Assembly (NCBI RefSeq): GCF_000189635.1
Contig: NW_002476370.1
Span: forward strand, 310,001-374,000
DNA from: Tetrahymena thermophila SB210
Taxonomy: Eukaryota; Ciliophora; Oligohymenophorea; Hymenostomatida; Tetrahymenidae
Reading direction: 5' to 3'
Length of the DNA: 64,000 nt
This document shows positions 12,179 to 24,372 of the stretch, one piece after another (position 1 is the first letter of the stretch; the number at the start of each line of letters is the position of its first letter). The translations under genes and the position numbers were made by a program. Below the pieces are notes generated by a model. That model did no database searches. It worked only from the letters and a program-made list of their open reading frames with translations, and was not told the DNA's origin.

Positions 12179-13556
12179 TATGCAATTTAATTTATTTTAT
12201 TTGCTACTTGCTAGAGGATAAAATGTTTCAAATGATTAGTTATCTCAATAAAAACTTTTAATCTAGTTTACTATATTATTTTTTAAGTAATTTTCTTTTG
12301 AAAACTTTAACAATATCAATTAAATTCAAGTTTTTCAATTAAATTTGTTTATAATATTTGTTTGTTAATCAAATTTTAAACGATCTTCAAAAATTATAAA
12401 ATTGATGAAAATTTATCATTCATTCATTTTTATCAAAGCAAAAAAATATTTCGTTTGCATTTCTTAAGCGGCCAATATTATCTTCTAGTGATGCAGTATC
12501 AAAAATACTTAAAATTTAGTATTTATTTTTAAAGTATTTTGATATTTTTTAATCATAATTTTAAAGTCTAAAGTATATTCCGCTAATTAATTGAATTATA
12601 AATAGGATATTCACTCAATCCCATATCTAAATTAACGATAATTTATTTATTAGTCTTTCTCAAAATTCATTTTTATTTTCAAATATTAATGTAAGCTAAA
12701 AATTAATTTCTGAAAATAATTTGCAAGCAATAACATTTAAAGATTATTTTTTACTTAAAATAGGAAATTGAATTAATTTTTATCTTTAAAGTCCGAATTT
12801 TTATGAGCTTTTTATAGTAATTCTTATGAAAACAAAGTATTTATAAATAAATAAAATTTATTATTAATAAACACTAATCAGCTAATATTAAAAAATAAAA
12901 CAAAAAAATTTGTAATCTTATTTGATAATTCTTTTTAATGCAATAAAATTTTAATAAAATTAATTAATTTTTAAATTGGAGATTTTTACGAGTATTTTAA
13001 AGGTCTTTCAAAAAGAATTTTATATTATTTTTTAGGAAGAATTACTGTCTTAAAAAGCAAATTTTAATACTACATTTCATTATCAAATATGCATCATTAC
13101 TGAATTTAATTCTTCTTTATTTAACTCATTAATAAATGCACTAATAACTAAAAATTTAAAATCATTCCTTAAAATTTTTTAAAATATTTAACTCATTAGG
13201 TAACTTAAATGATCACATAATTTTAAAAAATAAATTATATAATTATCTAAACATTATTATTGAGTATTATTTCAAAAAGGTATACATACTAATATTCTAA
13301 TATAATTATATATATTAATTAATTTAAGTAAAAATTAATATATTATTAGATTATTTAATAAGGTTTAAAGTTTATTTTAAACACTAATGATTTTTTATAC
13401 TGTTAAGTTTAATGAAATTAAAAAATAATAATTTTAAGTTTAATTGCTTTATTAAAAAAAATAAAAATTGCAAACTAAATTTCTAAAAAATAATTTTTAT
13501 TTTGCAACAATTTAATGAAATAGATAAAAATGCTAAAATAATAAATAAATAGATTA
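12179..13556. other. Intergenic, very A+T-rich, nothing seen
   Basis: Separates the two giant minus-strand genes. It should hold the promoter of the Gln-rich gene (right of 12178) and the 3' end signals of the propeller/cadherin gene. I find no coding frame, tRNA or clear repeat. Confidence 0.6.
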
Positions 13557-16500
13557 TCAAATATTCTCATTTATTTAGTCTAATTACTTCAAACAAATTT
13601 ATTCTTTTATTCCAATTTATTTTTGTAAGCTATCTGTTTGAGTAATGCTACTACTTTTGGCTTTTAGGTTCATTAAGTTTTTTAAATGTTTTTACTTTTA
13701 GAAATCATCAAAGTTAGTATAACAGATTTGCTCAATTTTAGTGTCTTAAATATTCGTTTCCAATAAGACACATTAATTTTCAGGTGAAGCTTTTAGCATA
13801 GGGCTATTTCCTTATGTTCTAACTTTGAATATACTTTAAGTTGAGTCTTCAAGTGTCTCACTTTAATTGTAGGTATTTTTTATTAAAGATATTTTAGGTG
13901 AACGAATAGACAATAATTTATTTTGCTCATTTATTTTTGAATGCACTGATTCTTCTTATTATTAGAATTCCTCTGTCTCATTGTATATTTAATCAATTTT
14001 TCTTTTAAAAAGTTTTAACTCTTATTTTTAATTTTGATAAACTACTTTCAATATAAATTAATATATAACATAACCACTTTTATCATATATCTTTAGAAGC
14101 ACTTCTTCTATATCACACTTTTAAGGAGTACCGTGAAGCAAAATTATATTGCTCTTTTAATCAAAGTAGAGCCAAGAAGGCAACCTCATATTTTTAGAGA
14201 AACCATACTTAGTGTATTCCATATTAAAAAATCTATAGATTGGTCTTAAGAATTCAAATATTTTTCTTTGTTTGTAAGCAATTATTTAACTTATTTCATA
14301 AAAATTTATATGTATACATTAACCCATAGAAGGTTTGAATCTATTTGGTTTTTCTTCAGGAAAACCAAGTGCATCTGCAAATATAACTTCTCGAATTAAA
14401 TGCATATTGAATCTGAGGTTATGCTAGTCTATCAACTTCTTTAACTACTCTAAATTCTAAGGAATTAGCTATAAATTTTATTAATCCGTCAAGTTTAGAC
14501 TTTTGATTATTTCATTTAAAACACTGTAATTCAGTTTTAATTGAGGAAACAAAGTAATTTTTTCTGTGTTTTTAAGTTCTTAATCTGTATTATATGTAAT
14601 TTTAACAATTGCTTTAAACCAATCATTTTTATTTTGTTGGATGATTTAAGAACAATAGTTTTTGATATATTCATAAATAATTTATGATCTTTTGTCCTAT
14701 TTCAGTAAATGCCTAGACATCAAAGCCCTCAATATTCGTTGCAGCAAAGAGTTAGGATCAGATATTTCTTCTAAATATTAATCTTAAGATTTTGACTGAT
14801 ATGAGATAGGTTTTATTTAAAAATCTACTACATCTTAGATAACTTAAGATAGCATTAAGCTTCCTTGCTTATCAAGATATCTTTTTTGTAGTTCAGATAC
14901 ATTATTTTAATATCCAGCTATGGAGAGTTCTTTTTAAATTTTTAAAATGTATTAGTGTTACAATTTCGATTCAAAGTTTGATTTTTTTTTTTTTTCTAAT
15001 TTTAAGATTTCTTAAAATTCAGATTACTTGTCATTCCATGTTTTTATCTATTTTTATATATCATATATCTTTTTCTTTAAGCTAGTTGAGGGTCTTTCTG
15101 AGTCGCTTTCTTACTATCCTTTCGGCCTTTTTTGTATTATATTTTTAATTAAATTATTGAAAATAACCATAGCATCTTCTTATTCATCGCTTATAATAAT
15201 AATTCTTTTTTTAAATGGATTGCCACACACTATTTCTTCATCTGAAAATGTTACTGATATTCTAAAAATCATATTATAAAAAGTAAATCTTTCCTTATAA
15301 ATTCCAAAAACAGCTAGTACTGGACCTAATATTTTCAAAATTAAATTCAATGCATATGTAAAAGGTATCCCGGTTACTTCAACAGTGAAAAAATCTTCAG
15401 CAATAGTGTATCCATCTGTTGCTATTACTTTAAATTAATACTGTTTGCCATAAATTGCTGAGGTAGTCGTACCTTTAAAATTCATTTTGTCACTACTCAT
15501 CTATTGAAGCCATAAGTTTGGAGGTATCAATGAAAAATTTCCATTTGGATTGAGATAAAAAGTTTAATAAGTAATTTATTTCGAATCTTTGACATAGAAT
15601 GTGTTTGAAGAAAATGAAATCGCTACATCTGATTCAATATACACAATACCACCTTGATATTAGTTATTCAGTTAATATTGTAGGTTTAGCTTATCATTTA
15701 ATTTTATTGAATTCTTAAGAATGATAAAATTACTTTCATAAATACTTTATTTCAGCGTTAGAGGAAAGTTTGTATTATCATCAATAGTAATAGTTATTTA
15801 TGGGGAGTCCTTCTCAGAGAAAGCAGTGCTATTAGCAAAAATAATCTTTTGCTATAAAACTTTATTTACGCTTTCCAAGGTTCCTGTAATTTTTAGTTAA
15901 TCTTTCGATTGTGAAATCTAAAAAATAACACTGTCTTAATTCTTTTGCAGAAGCTTTCCATCGTTGCTGTTAATCTACAAAGTAACTTCCACTTATTTTA
16001 AAGAATTTGTTTTGATGAACTGAAAAGTGCTTTTATTGTTAAATTATAAAGATGAAACAACATAAAATTTGAAAGGATTCAAAAAATATGATTTCTTAAG
16101 GGTTAAGCTAATTTTTTGAGCTAATTGTTCAATTGCTGTTTCATTTAGGCTTGCTTCATTTTTTTGAGATAGATTGATTAGCTCGATTTTTAATTCATTA
16201 TTTAAAATTAGATTTTTATAGAAATCGAATTTATCATTTACTGATCCATCAGAGTTGAGTATGTTTTATGATATCATACTATTATAGATGGCAGCAGATT
16301 GGTCTGAATTAGTGACTGCTAAATCATATGAATCCTCTGCACTGTAAATAAATGAAGTAACATCTAGAGGTATCTGTGTTTTTATTAAAACCATATTTTG
16401 TTTAGGAGTACCATCATTGCTACCTAAAGATTAGTCGATGTACATTTATAGGCTCTACTACTAAAAATTATATGAGAAGAAAGAAGGAATATCTGATTAA

Positions 16501-18839
16501 ATTTCATTAGTATAAAAGTAAACTTTGGTTATTTTCATATACAAGTTTGTTGGATAAATTATTTCAAAGTCTAATTCGATTGTCTGCCCAACTAAAAAAA
16601 TATATTCGTTAATTAAGTTTGGACTGGTTTTGGTGCCTTTCTAGCTTGCTTGAGGGTATGCTTATTTTCTAAGCTAGGAGGATGAGTATTGTCTTATTTA
16701 ATACACTGCAGTATGTATTTTAATTTCGCTTTTAAATGGTAAAGTTAATATACCATTCGCAGTTGTAAGAAAAATTTAATTCATTGTATGACACACGCAT
16801 ACTCCTTCTGCATGTTCATTCAGGTAGTTGGCTGAGCTGACAATCTACGGAAAGTATTTATCCTTCATATTTATTAAAGTTGCCATTCCTAAATCATTTT
16901 AAGCTATTATAATATAGTCTTCCTTCTACAGTATTAACCCATAAATTGCACTACCCTATAATTTTATTCTAGAGATAATATTGATTTTTGGGAAAACACT
17001 AGAATCGATTATTGCGAAACCTTTAGTCCCATCTATCAAGTATACATAGTTATAATAAACTGAAGGTAGAATATCTTCTGCGCCATTGTTTAGATAATAG
17101 TTAGCTAGTTTTGGAGCTGCCCTATCTTCAATATTTACTACCAAAAACCCTATCTAATATAATAAAGCAACCACCCATTTGCTATCATAGGTTAAACAAG
17201 CACCATTTAAATCCCCTAAAATAAAATCAGGCATTTTCCAAACAGAATGAATTTACAAGTTAAAAATATCTGTTGAGTTGTATAGAGTAACTCCATATTA
17301 GATTGGCTAAACTGCCATAGTTCTATCTAAGTTAAAAGAAAATGTTTAAGAAAAGTAAGAATTATCATAAGGATAGCTTTTAATTAATTTCATATTCATT
17401 GGAGATATTTGTTGCTACTATGGAGTATTATCAAGAGGGCGTATTTAGTAAATACTGAGTATGCTCCCTTTATAATATTAAGGTACAATAGCGTACCTGC
17501 CTGATGTATCGAATTTGATCTAATCAGTGTATACATCATAAAATTTAGAATTATTAACATTTAACCTGTAAGGATTCCTGTAAAAAGGGAAAACATGCAT
17601 TCCTTCGAAATCAAACGCTCCAAAAAGATATTCATCCTAAGGATCAATATAGCATGTCCTGTAAAGGAAGTTGTCAAGCTAATAAAAGTTTGATTGATGC
17701 ATGTTAAAAAGATTAGGATAATTGTCATTCGAGTTAATTTAAATTTACTAAAATGTAAAAAGACTTGAAACGCTTGTAACATAAAGAAAGTTTTGGTCTG
17801 AGGAGAGCTTGATGGACTATATCTCAGTGTAGGGACCAATTTATTAAAATAATTTTATTTAATTACGCGTTTTGATGTCAAGCACAAATATCCCATAAGA
17901 TCTTACTCCTGCAAAAAGAAGAGTCTCTTCTTTATTCATTATCAGCTCAGAAAAAGTAAGTACTAATTATTTCTGAGGTTAGTAGAGAGTAAAATTAGCA
18001 GTTATTGGAGTTGTACTTCTTCCTAACTATTTAAGAGATTGGTAATTAGCAAAATATAAACCAGTCCAAATATCATAGCAATATACAATGAAATCTTAGG
18101 TAGCCAGACATCTTGAAGCCTAATAGCCTGGATTTCCTTGGCCTGATAATACAAAATTAAGTTGACGCACTTTATTTACTTAATTAGAATTTGTTATTTC
18201 TAATTTCAATATATAAAGTCCTTTTTAATAAGCACTAACAAAGAGGAATTAAGAATCTCTTGTAATAAAAAAGTCCAGGACTCTTGTATTTTAGATATTA
18301 TACGAGCCTACTTGAGTAATATTAGATTTATTAGAAGTGTCATACGCAATAATCAAACCCTAGTTTCCAGAAACGAAGAGTAGCTCTAAATCCTCTACAT
18401 ATTTGGTTGACAGAATTATTTGAGAGAAATTCAGCTACTGTAACATATTCAACTTCTCAATTTTAACTAACTCCTAATTTATTTACGAATAACTAAGAGA
18501 ATAAACCTGCAAAGTTTAATTAACAGCCAAAAATAATGTCTCACCATTTTAATTAACTTGGAAAGTTGATATGTAGCTATCGCTAATATTAAAAGATAGA
18601 TAGATTTTACTACCAAATCTGTCAACTACTTGTATGCCATCGAAACCGCTTGATACAAAAACTAAATTACTTTAGCTAGTAGCTACAATACAAAGAGGTA
18701 TCCAGGATTCAGTCAAATTGACTTAATTAAGCTGCTTTGGGGAGTATATCTAATTAATATTATCCTAAAATGATACTTATATCCATATAAAATCTAAAAT
18801 CAATTTCAAAATGGTTGAATTGATGAAATATTCTTTCAT
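13557..18839 (-). CDS. Large single-pass surface protein: propeller-like repeats, cadherin-like domain, cytoplasmic tail
   Basis: An intronless frame of 5,283 nt gives 1,760 residues. It opens with MKEYFINSTILKLILDFIWI, a plausible signal peptide. Residues about 40-680 are repeats of roughly 45 residues in the LVIVD/beta-propeller style, for example LLFAGVRSYGIFVLDI, FLFVSAYQKGLYILKLEI, YLIDGTKGFAIIDSS and WVVALLYQIGFLVVNIED. Residues about 740-1050 are a beta-rich region with NxS/T sites. Residues about 1060-1150 (NGNFSLIPPNLWLQQ... GKQYQFKVIATDGYTIAEDF) match a dystroglycan-type cadherin-like (CADG) fold. A single membrane segment (YALNLILKILGPVLAVFGIY) lies at about 1160-1180. The remaining 580 residues are a Gln/Lys/Glu-rich cytoplasmic tail with a helical part around HLLKQDKRSQIIYEYIKNYC. 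Ciliates have families of such proteins; ligand and role are unknown. Confidence 0.85.
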
Positions 18840-19220
18840 TTTACAAGTTTTCTTCTATTTATCTTTACAGCAATTATTTGATTTTTTTTATCTATTTTTT
18901 GTGCTAGTTTAACAAACTTTTCTTTGAAAATAATAAATGAATATTTTTATAATATTAATTAAATTTTTTGAAATCAAAAAAAAAGAAACACTAAAGAAAT
19001 ATTAATTTGTTGATTTTACATTGCAATCATAAGTTAAGAAGTTAGTAGATAAATCAATTATCAAATATTACAAAAAATATGTTAGCTGAATAAAAAATTA
19101 AAGCAAATTTAAAACATACATTTATATTCTAATAATATTAGAAAAACAAATCAGTACTTGATGAGTGCGTTTTTTTTTAATTAATTTTTTAAAAGTTATC
19201 AAATTACATATTATTAATAC

Positions 19221-19600
19221 AATTTGAATTGAAAATCAAGAAATTGTGAACTGATTTTAACTTAAAATTTTAAAAAATTTATTTTGATGATTCTCCACTC
19301 TTTAAAATTGAATTTCCATTATAATAATCTTAGAAATCATATTCTAATAGAATTTAAATTAAAAATTAAGATTTTTGCTCATTCATTTTGACTAAAAATT
19401 TTGTAAAATTTATTTTGATGATTTTTCTGTCTTTAAATTATCATTGGCATAATAATAATCTTTATAAAGCTAACAAATTTTTTAATAGAAATTAAATTAA
19501 AAGGAAAGAAATTGATAACTGATTTTAACATAAAAATTGCATAAAATTTATTTTGATAACTTTCTACTCTCTCTATCTTAGCTTTCCATTAATATTGCTA
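19221..19600. repeat. Diverged tandem array, three units of about 130 bp
   Basis: Three successive units share aattnaaatt, then gattttaac.taaaaattt, then attttgatga followed by tctntctttaaa and a catta.aataatct block. The landmark attttgatga/attttgataa occurs at 19281, 19412 and 19550, giving periods of 131 and 138 bp. Units are clearly diverged. No coding frame is conserved among them. Confidence 0.65.
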
Positions 19601-19657
19601 ATCCAAGAATTAAAATATGATAAACTGGATATTATGATATATTTTAATTCCTGGATT
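19600..19657. repeat. Inverted repeat, 19-nt arms, 20-nt loop
   Basis: The arm aatccaagaattaaaatat (19600-19618) is the reverse complement of atattttaattcctggatt (19639-19657) with a single mismatch. It directly abuts the right end of the 130-bp array. It could form a stem-loop in RNA or a cruciform; I see no coding sequence attached to it. Confidence 0.75.
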
Positions 19658-20069
19658 ATCTTTCAAAATAGTAAAAAATGTAAAAAATATTGATAAAATA
19701 ATTGCAAAAAAATAATCAATAGAATCTTTAAGTTAAGAAAAATATTGTATTAATAAAAAATATTTTCTTTTAAGTTTACAAAGCATAATTAAATGCTTTT
19801 TTAAATAATTTAAATTGTAAAATAATTTGTTTTTTTATTTATAAAATAATATATATAATTCTAATATTATATAATATAAAATGAATTACAGAGCCATATG
19901 GACAAGATTTTTTAGAAACTTTCATTCAGATGAATTTTAAATGTGAAGAGGGGAAAATCGGGAAAAAAAATAGGTGGATTCACTTTATTAATGTCTATTA
20001 CATCTTATTTTAATGTAACTTTTATTTTTTTAAAGATTTATAATGTCCATTATTTTTTATTAGAAATTA

Positions 20070-20995
20070 TCAATTTTTAGAACTAGTAAAAGCTAGCTAT
20101 TTGAAATTTTAAAATATTTTTTTAGGACAACGCAAATCATTACTTTAAATGTGAATTTGATTCTTAAATTTAATGAGTCATTTTAATTTTAATTACAAAT
20201 GTTTTTTAATATAATATACTACTTTAAATATATAATTTATAATAATTCTTATTTTGAGCATATTGTAATAGATGATGATATGAAAATTACAAATATTATA
20301 AAACAACTAAATAGAATGTAAAAAAATACAAAACTAAAAGCTCTTTATTTGAAATATTTTTTCGGATAAAGGCAAATTACTATTGAATCTGACATTTAAA
20401 ATTACTTAGTCATTTTAATTTTAACTACTGATGTTTTTTAATATTGTACATTACTTAAAGTGTGTAATATATAATAATTAGTATTTCGAGCATATATTTA
20501 TAGTAATAGATGATGATATCAATTACAATTTGTATTAAAGAATATTTTATAAAAAAAACTTAATAGAATGTAAAAAATAAAATTTTTAGGACTACTAAAA
20601 GCTGTTTTAATATTTTTTTTGAATAAAGGCATATTAATTAATATTGAATCTGACATTTAAAAATTATTTTCTCATTTTAATTTTAACTACAGATGTTTTA
20701 TAAATATTATACATTACATAAAGTATATCATTTAAAATAATTCGAATTTCGTATTTCGAGCGCATTGTAATATACGATGGTATGAAAATTGCAAATATTT
20801 TTAAACAATATTTTATGTTGACAATTTAATAGAATGTAAAAATTAATATTGTACATTACTTGAAGTAAATAATTTAAAATAATTTGAACTTCGTATTTCG
20901 AGCACATTGTAAAATATGACGATATGAAAATTTCAAATATTTTTAAAGAATATTTTATGTTAACAACTTAATAGAATGTAAAAATATAATGCACC
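20070..20995. repeat. Diverged tandem array, about 3.5 units of 230-270 bp
   Basis: Ordered landmarks recur: actaaaagct, aggcaaattac, cattttaattttaac (20179, 20411, 20673), tacattact.aaagt, gtatttcgag (20249 in variant form, 20481, 20751, 20893), gatgatatgaaaatt, and aatagaatgtaaaaa (20310, 20562, 20829, 20970). Offsets are 232-270 bp, with a final truncated unit of about 142 bp. The ttcgagc box and the aatagaatgtaaaaa box are the best conserved parts. No shared open frame. Confidence 0.75.
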
Positions 20996-22550
20996 TAATC
21001 TGCTATTAACGCTTAATGAAATCTATTGATTTTAAAAAAGAAAAATTAAGATTTTTATTTGAAACAACATTATTTTTTTAGGATAGCCTTTTTATTTTAA
21101 AAGTATACAATCAATCAATCTTTAAAAGCGTAAAAGCAGTAATTATGAAAAAGAAAGTTAAATTAATTCAAATATTTTTAATTGTAATATTCTTTAAGCA
21201 GCTAGCATCCTGCTTTAAAATTAATATTGATATAAATCATCTATTAGTAATTTATTAAAATTAATTAATTTAGATAACTATTTTTGCTTGTTAGTTATAT
21301 ATTTTTTATTATCAAAGTTTCAATTTTAATACCATAAAAGTTCTAAAGTAAGGAAGTTTTTTTAATATATAACATAAAAAAATCCTCCTTATTAAGCAAT
21401 TTTTAAAAGTATAAAATATTATTTATTTATTTAAGGCGATATGAAATTTATAAGATAAATAAATTTATTTCTGGATCAAACTAAAATAAAATATAATTCG
21501 CTATTCTATTAAAGAAATATTTAAAATTATAAAATTTTATGACTTTTAAAACTAATTACATTTAATGTATGAATTAATTAGGAGTATGAATCCTTCTATA
21601 ACTATAATTTAGAAATTATTTTGTATTTATTTAAAACTTTATTTATGACAGATGCTATTACAAGAAAATAATTTGAAAAGCTCTTCTTTAGTATTAATTA
21701 ATTGCTATTTAGGAATAATGAACATACTAATTTATTAACTAATATCTTTTAATTTTTTATTTTTTATTTTATTTGCATGAATTTTTTAAAGACTACTAGA
21801 AATTTGTATATAAACGAATAATGTAAGATACAAGAGTAATGCAAACACACTTAGAGTTAATATGATAACTTAGAGGATTTCTTTTTTTATCAATACTAAA
21901 ATTATTTTTATTTCATTGATCAAAAATTATAATTTCTTTCAATCCAATTAGAATACTAAAAATATGTTATTTTTATTTGAAATTTATTTTTTAAAGCCAT
22001 TTATATTAGTAAAAAATGAATTTTTATAATGCTATATAAGCATCTATGAAAATATCTTTTAATAGTTTTAGTTATCAGAATAGTTTTCATAAAATTTTAA
22101 ATAATAATTTTAACTTGATTTAATGAAAATTGTCTTGAAGTAATTTAATACTTTCTCTTAATATTCAAAACTTTAGTTTTTCTTCATTGCTAAAAAAATA
22201 AATAACATCTATCTATTTTTTATATAGCATAAAATATAAGAAATTAATTTACTTTTTTTAAAAAAGAAAGATATTCTATCTTTTGAATAAATGGCTATGA
22301 TAAAAGTTTTTTTAATTTTATTCTCAATTTTCATGATTAGGGATTGGTATATAATTCTAAAAAAATAAAAATTTTATATCCAATTAGTTTATAACTCTTA
22401 GATTAAACACATGCATACTCTGTAAACTTGAAGAAAACTAGTTTGACAAAAAACTAAATTTTTATCAATGCCTTTATGATTTTTTTTCTTTATTAAATTA
22501 GTAATAGACGCTGTTATCCTTAAATTTATATCAAGCTTTTTGTTATATGA

Positions 22551-24290
22551 TCTTGCAAAATTAATACTAAATTAATTAATGTGCCTCTTTGTGATTTATC
22601 AAAAATGTTATATGAGACTCTAAAAGATAGCAAATTTGATCCAAATAGCTACTAAAAATTCTACTATAATACTTAATATATAAATAAAATTTAAAATTCG
22701 CTTTTCGTAACTGCTATTAATTGTTATGATTACTAATAATTTTTAATATTTAATCAAACTGGTGGGAGATTTCTTGAAATTATGTTGGAACATCAGATTT
22801 TATTATTTTTATAAAAATACATAAGGTGCAAGTAAAGATTTCTTCTATTTCTAAAATATATATGATATTAAAATTTTTTGACCTTTGTCTATATACAAAA
22901 TTAAGATTGTTACACTTTAGAAAAATGTATTATAGAAGGACTTATTATTTACTATTTTTCCTCTCAAATGATTAGAAATTAAATAAATTATCAACAAATT
23001 ATATTTAATTTTATTTTTTCTGATTGATTTATAAATAACATTTTATTAATAGCAATCAAGAGCATTGTTTTTGATTTTATTATTTTTAAAAATGTAGTGT
23101 ACACATTTAATAATTTTTTGAAGGTACAGGTTGTAAATATCACCTAAAGAAAGTGAAATAAATTAAAAAAGATATGCGAACTTCTAATTGAAGACCAAAT
23201 GCATGATAGAAAAAACAAAATTATTAATCTAATTAGTTATTTGTTCTTATGAAGAAGAAGAACAAATTATTTTTTAAAGGATGTAATTTTATTTTTAACT
23301 ATAAAAAATAGTATGTAAGTTTTATATTAAGTCATTATTTTTCTTAATTAATTTAATTAAATTGCATTGAATATTCTAATTAATACATACAAATAAAATT
23401 TATTATTTTAAAAAATATTTTTGAGATTAGCTACAAATTTTAGTGATTTTATTATTATTTTACTAAATTTTAAACTTTCGATTACTTATTTTAACAAAAA
23501 TGAAGAAATATTTGAATTGTTATATGAAAATGAAAACAATTTAGAAAGTAAGTCTAAATATTAGACTTCTAACTAATTTTTTATCGAATTTGGGTAGCGA
23601 TTTGTTTATTCTTCTATTTTAATAAATCTAAGCAGCATAAACTTGCTTTTTAGATGGTAATAACTATTCGATTACGTCATAAATACTCACAGGAAAATGC
23701 TTTATTTATAGAATTTAAACCAAAAAAGATATTTTTAAAAACAGTATCAAACATTTTTTTTATTATTTCTGCTTGGGGGTATTCATTCATTTATGAGTTT
23801 CCATCATATATTTGATCTTTAAATTACTCTGCTCAAATTACTAATAAATTTCTTTTAAAAAATAATATGATCTCCTTGACATTTATTACTAACAAAATAT
23901 GCTTCTACTATTATTTGATCTCTCAAAAGCTAAAGAAAATTTAATTTCATTCCATAAATTAGGCAATAATAATGAGATTGAATACAAAGATTTGAAGGAA
24001 AATATCTTATTGTATTTGTGAGTTGATTTGTATCTTAAAAATAGTCTAATTAATCTTAGCAGTGATTTATTTTTCATGTTCTGTTTGTCTGTAATGAAAC
24101 CATTTTTTGTTTACTACCATTTCAAACATCTAAAAAGCTAAATTGGATTGTGAAATTATCAAATATAAACAATCGATAATTCATCTTATGTAGAAAAGTT
24201 AAATATTCTTGAGTATATTATTTTAAGATTATTATTTCATTAGCCTATCAAGCCTTAGAAATAAATCCTTAATGTTAAAATTTTTGCTTT
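22551..24290 (+). pseudogene. Possible decayed host gene, plus strand
   Basis: Several plus-strand stretches have protein-like composition but are separated by TGA codons and frame changes that I could not resolve as introns. Examples: 22551-22865 reads CDLSKMLYETLKDSKFDPNS and later NQTGGRFLEIMLEHQ; 23440-23870 reads YFNKNEEIFELLYENENN and SKSKYQTSNQFFIEFG; 23860-24010 reads LFDLSKAKENLISFHKLG. LFVTAINCYDYQQFL followed by LEIMLEHQ is faintly ankyrin-like, but I would not name a family. TGA is the only stop in this code and the DNA is A+T-rich, so open frames of this size also occur by chance. A gene with several unrecognised introns is the alternative. Confidence 0.25.
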
Positions 24291-24372
24291 AAATTTAGGT
24301 AACTGGTAATTGATATTATTATTTATTAAATTAAATAATTCAATTAAATAATAAATAAAAAAAGTAAAAGAA

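Larger units (their letters stand above)
18840..22550. other. Long intergenic region with tandem arrays
   Basis: No convincing gene. It contains the promoter side of the propeller/cadherin gene, two diverged tandem arrays and a hairpin (listed separately). From about 21000 to 22550 it is plain A+T-rich sequence in which I see nothing definite. Confidence 0.55.

Noticed and set aside
15028-15279. Plus-strand frame with hydrophobic residues
   Set aside because: It is antisense to the membrane and juxtamembrane part of the propeller/cadherin gene.
23889-24077. Minus-strand frame MKNKSLLRLIRL
   Set aside because: Composition is typical of A/T-rich noise, and the plus strand of the same stretch looks more protein-like.
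18840-24290. Transposon or virus-derived element in the large gap
   Set aside because: No transposase, reverse transcriptase, integrase or capsid-like text on either strand and no terminal repeats bounding the region.
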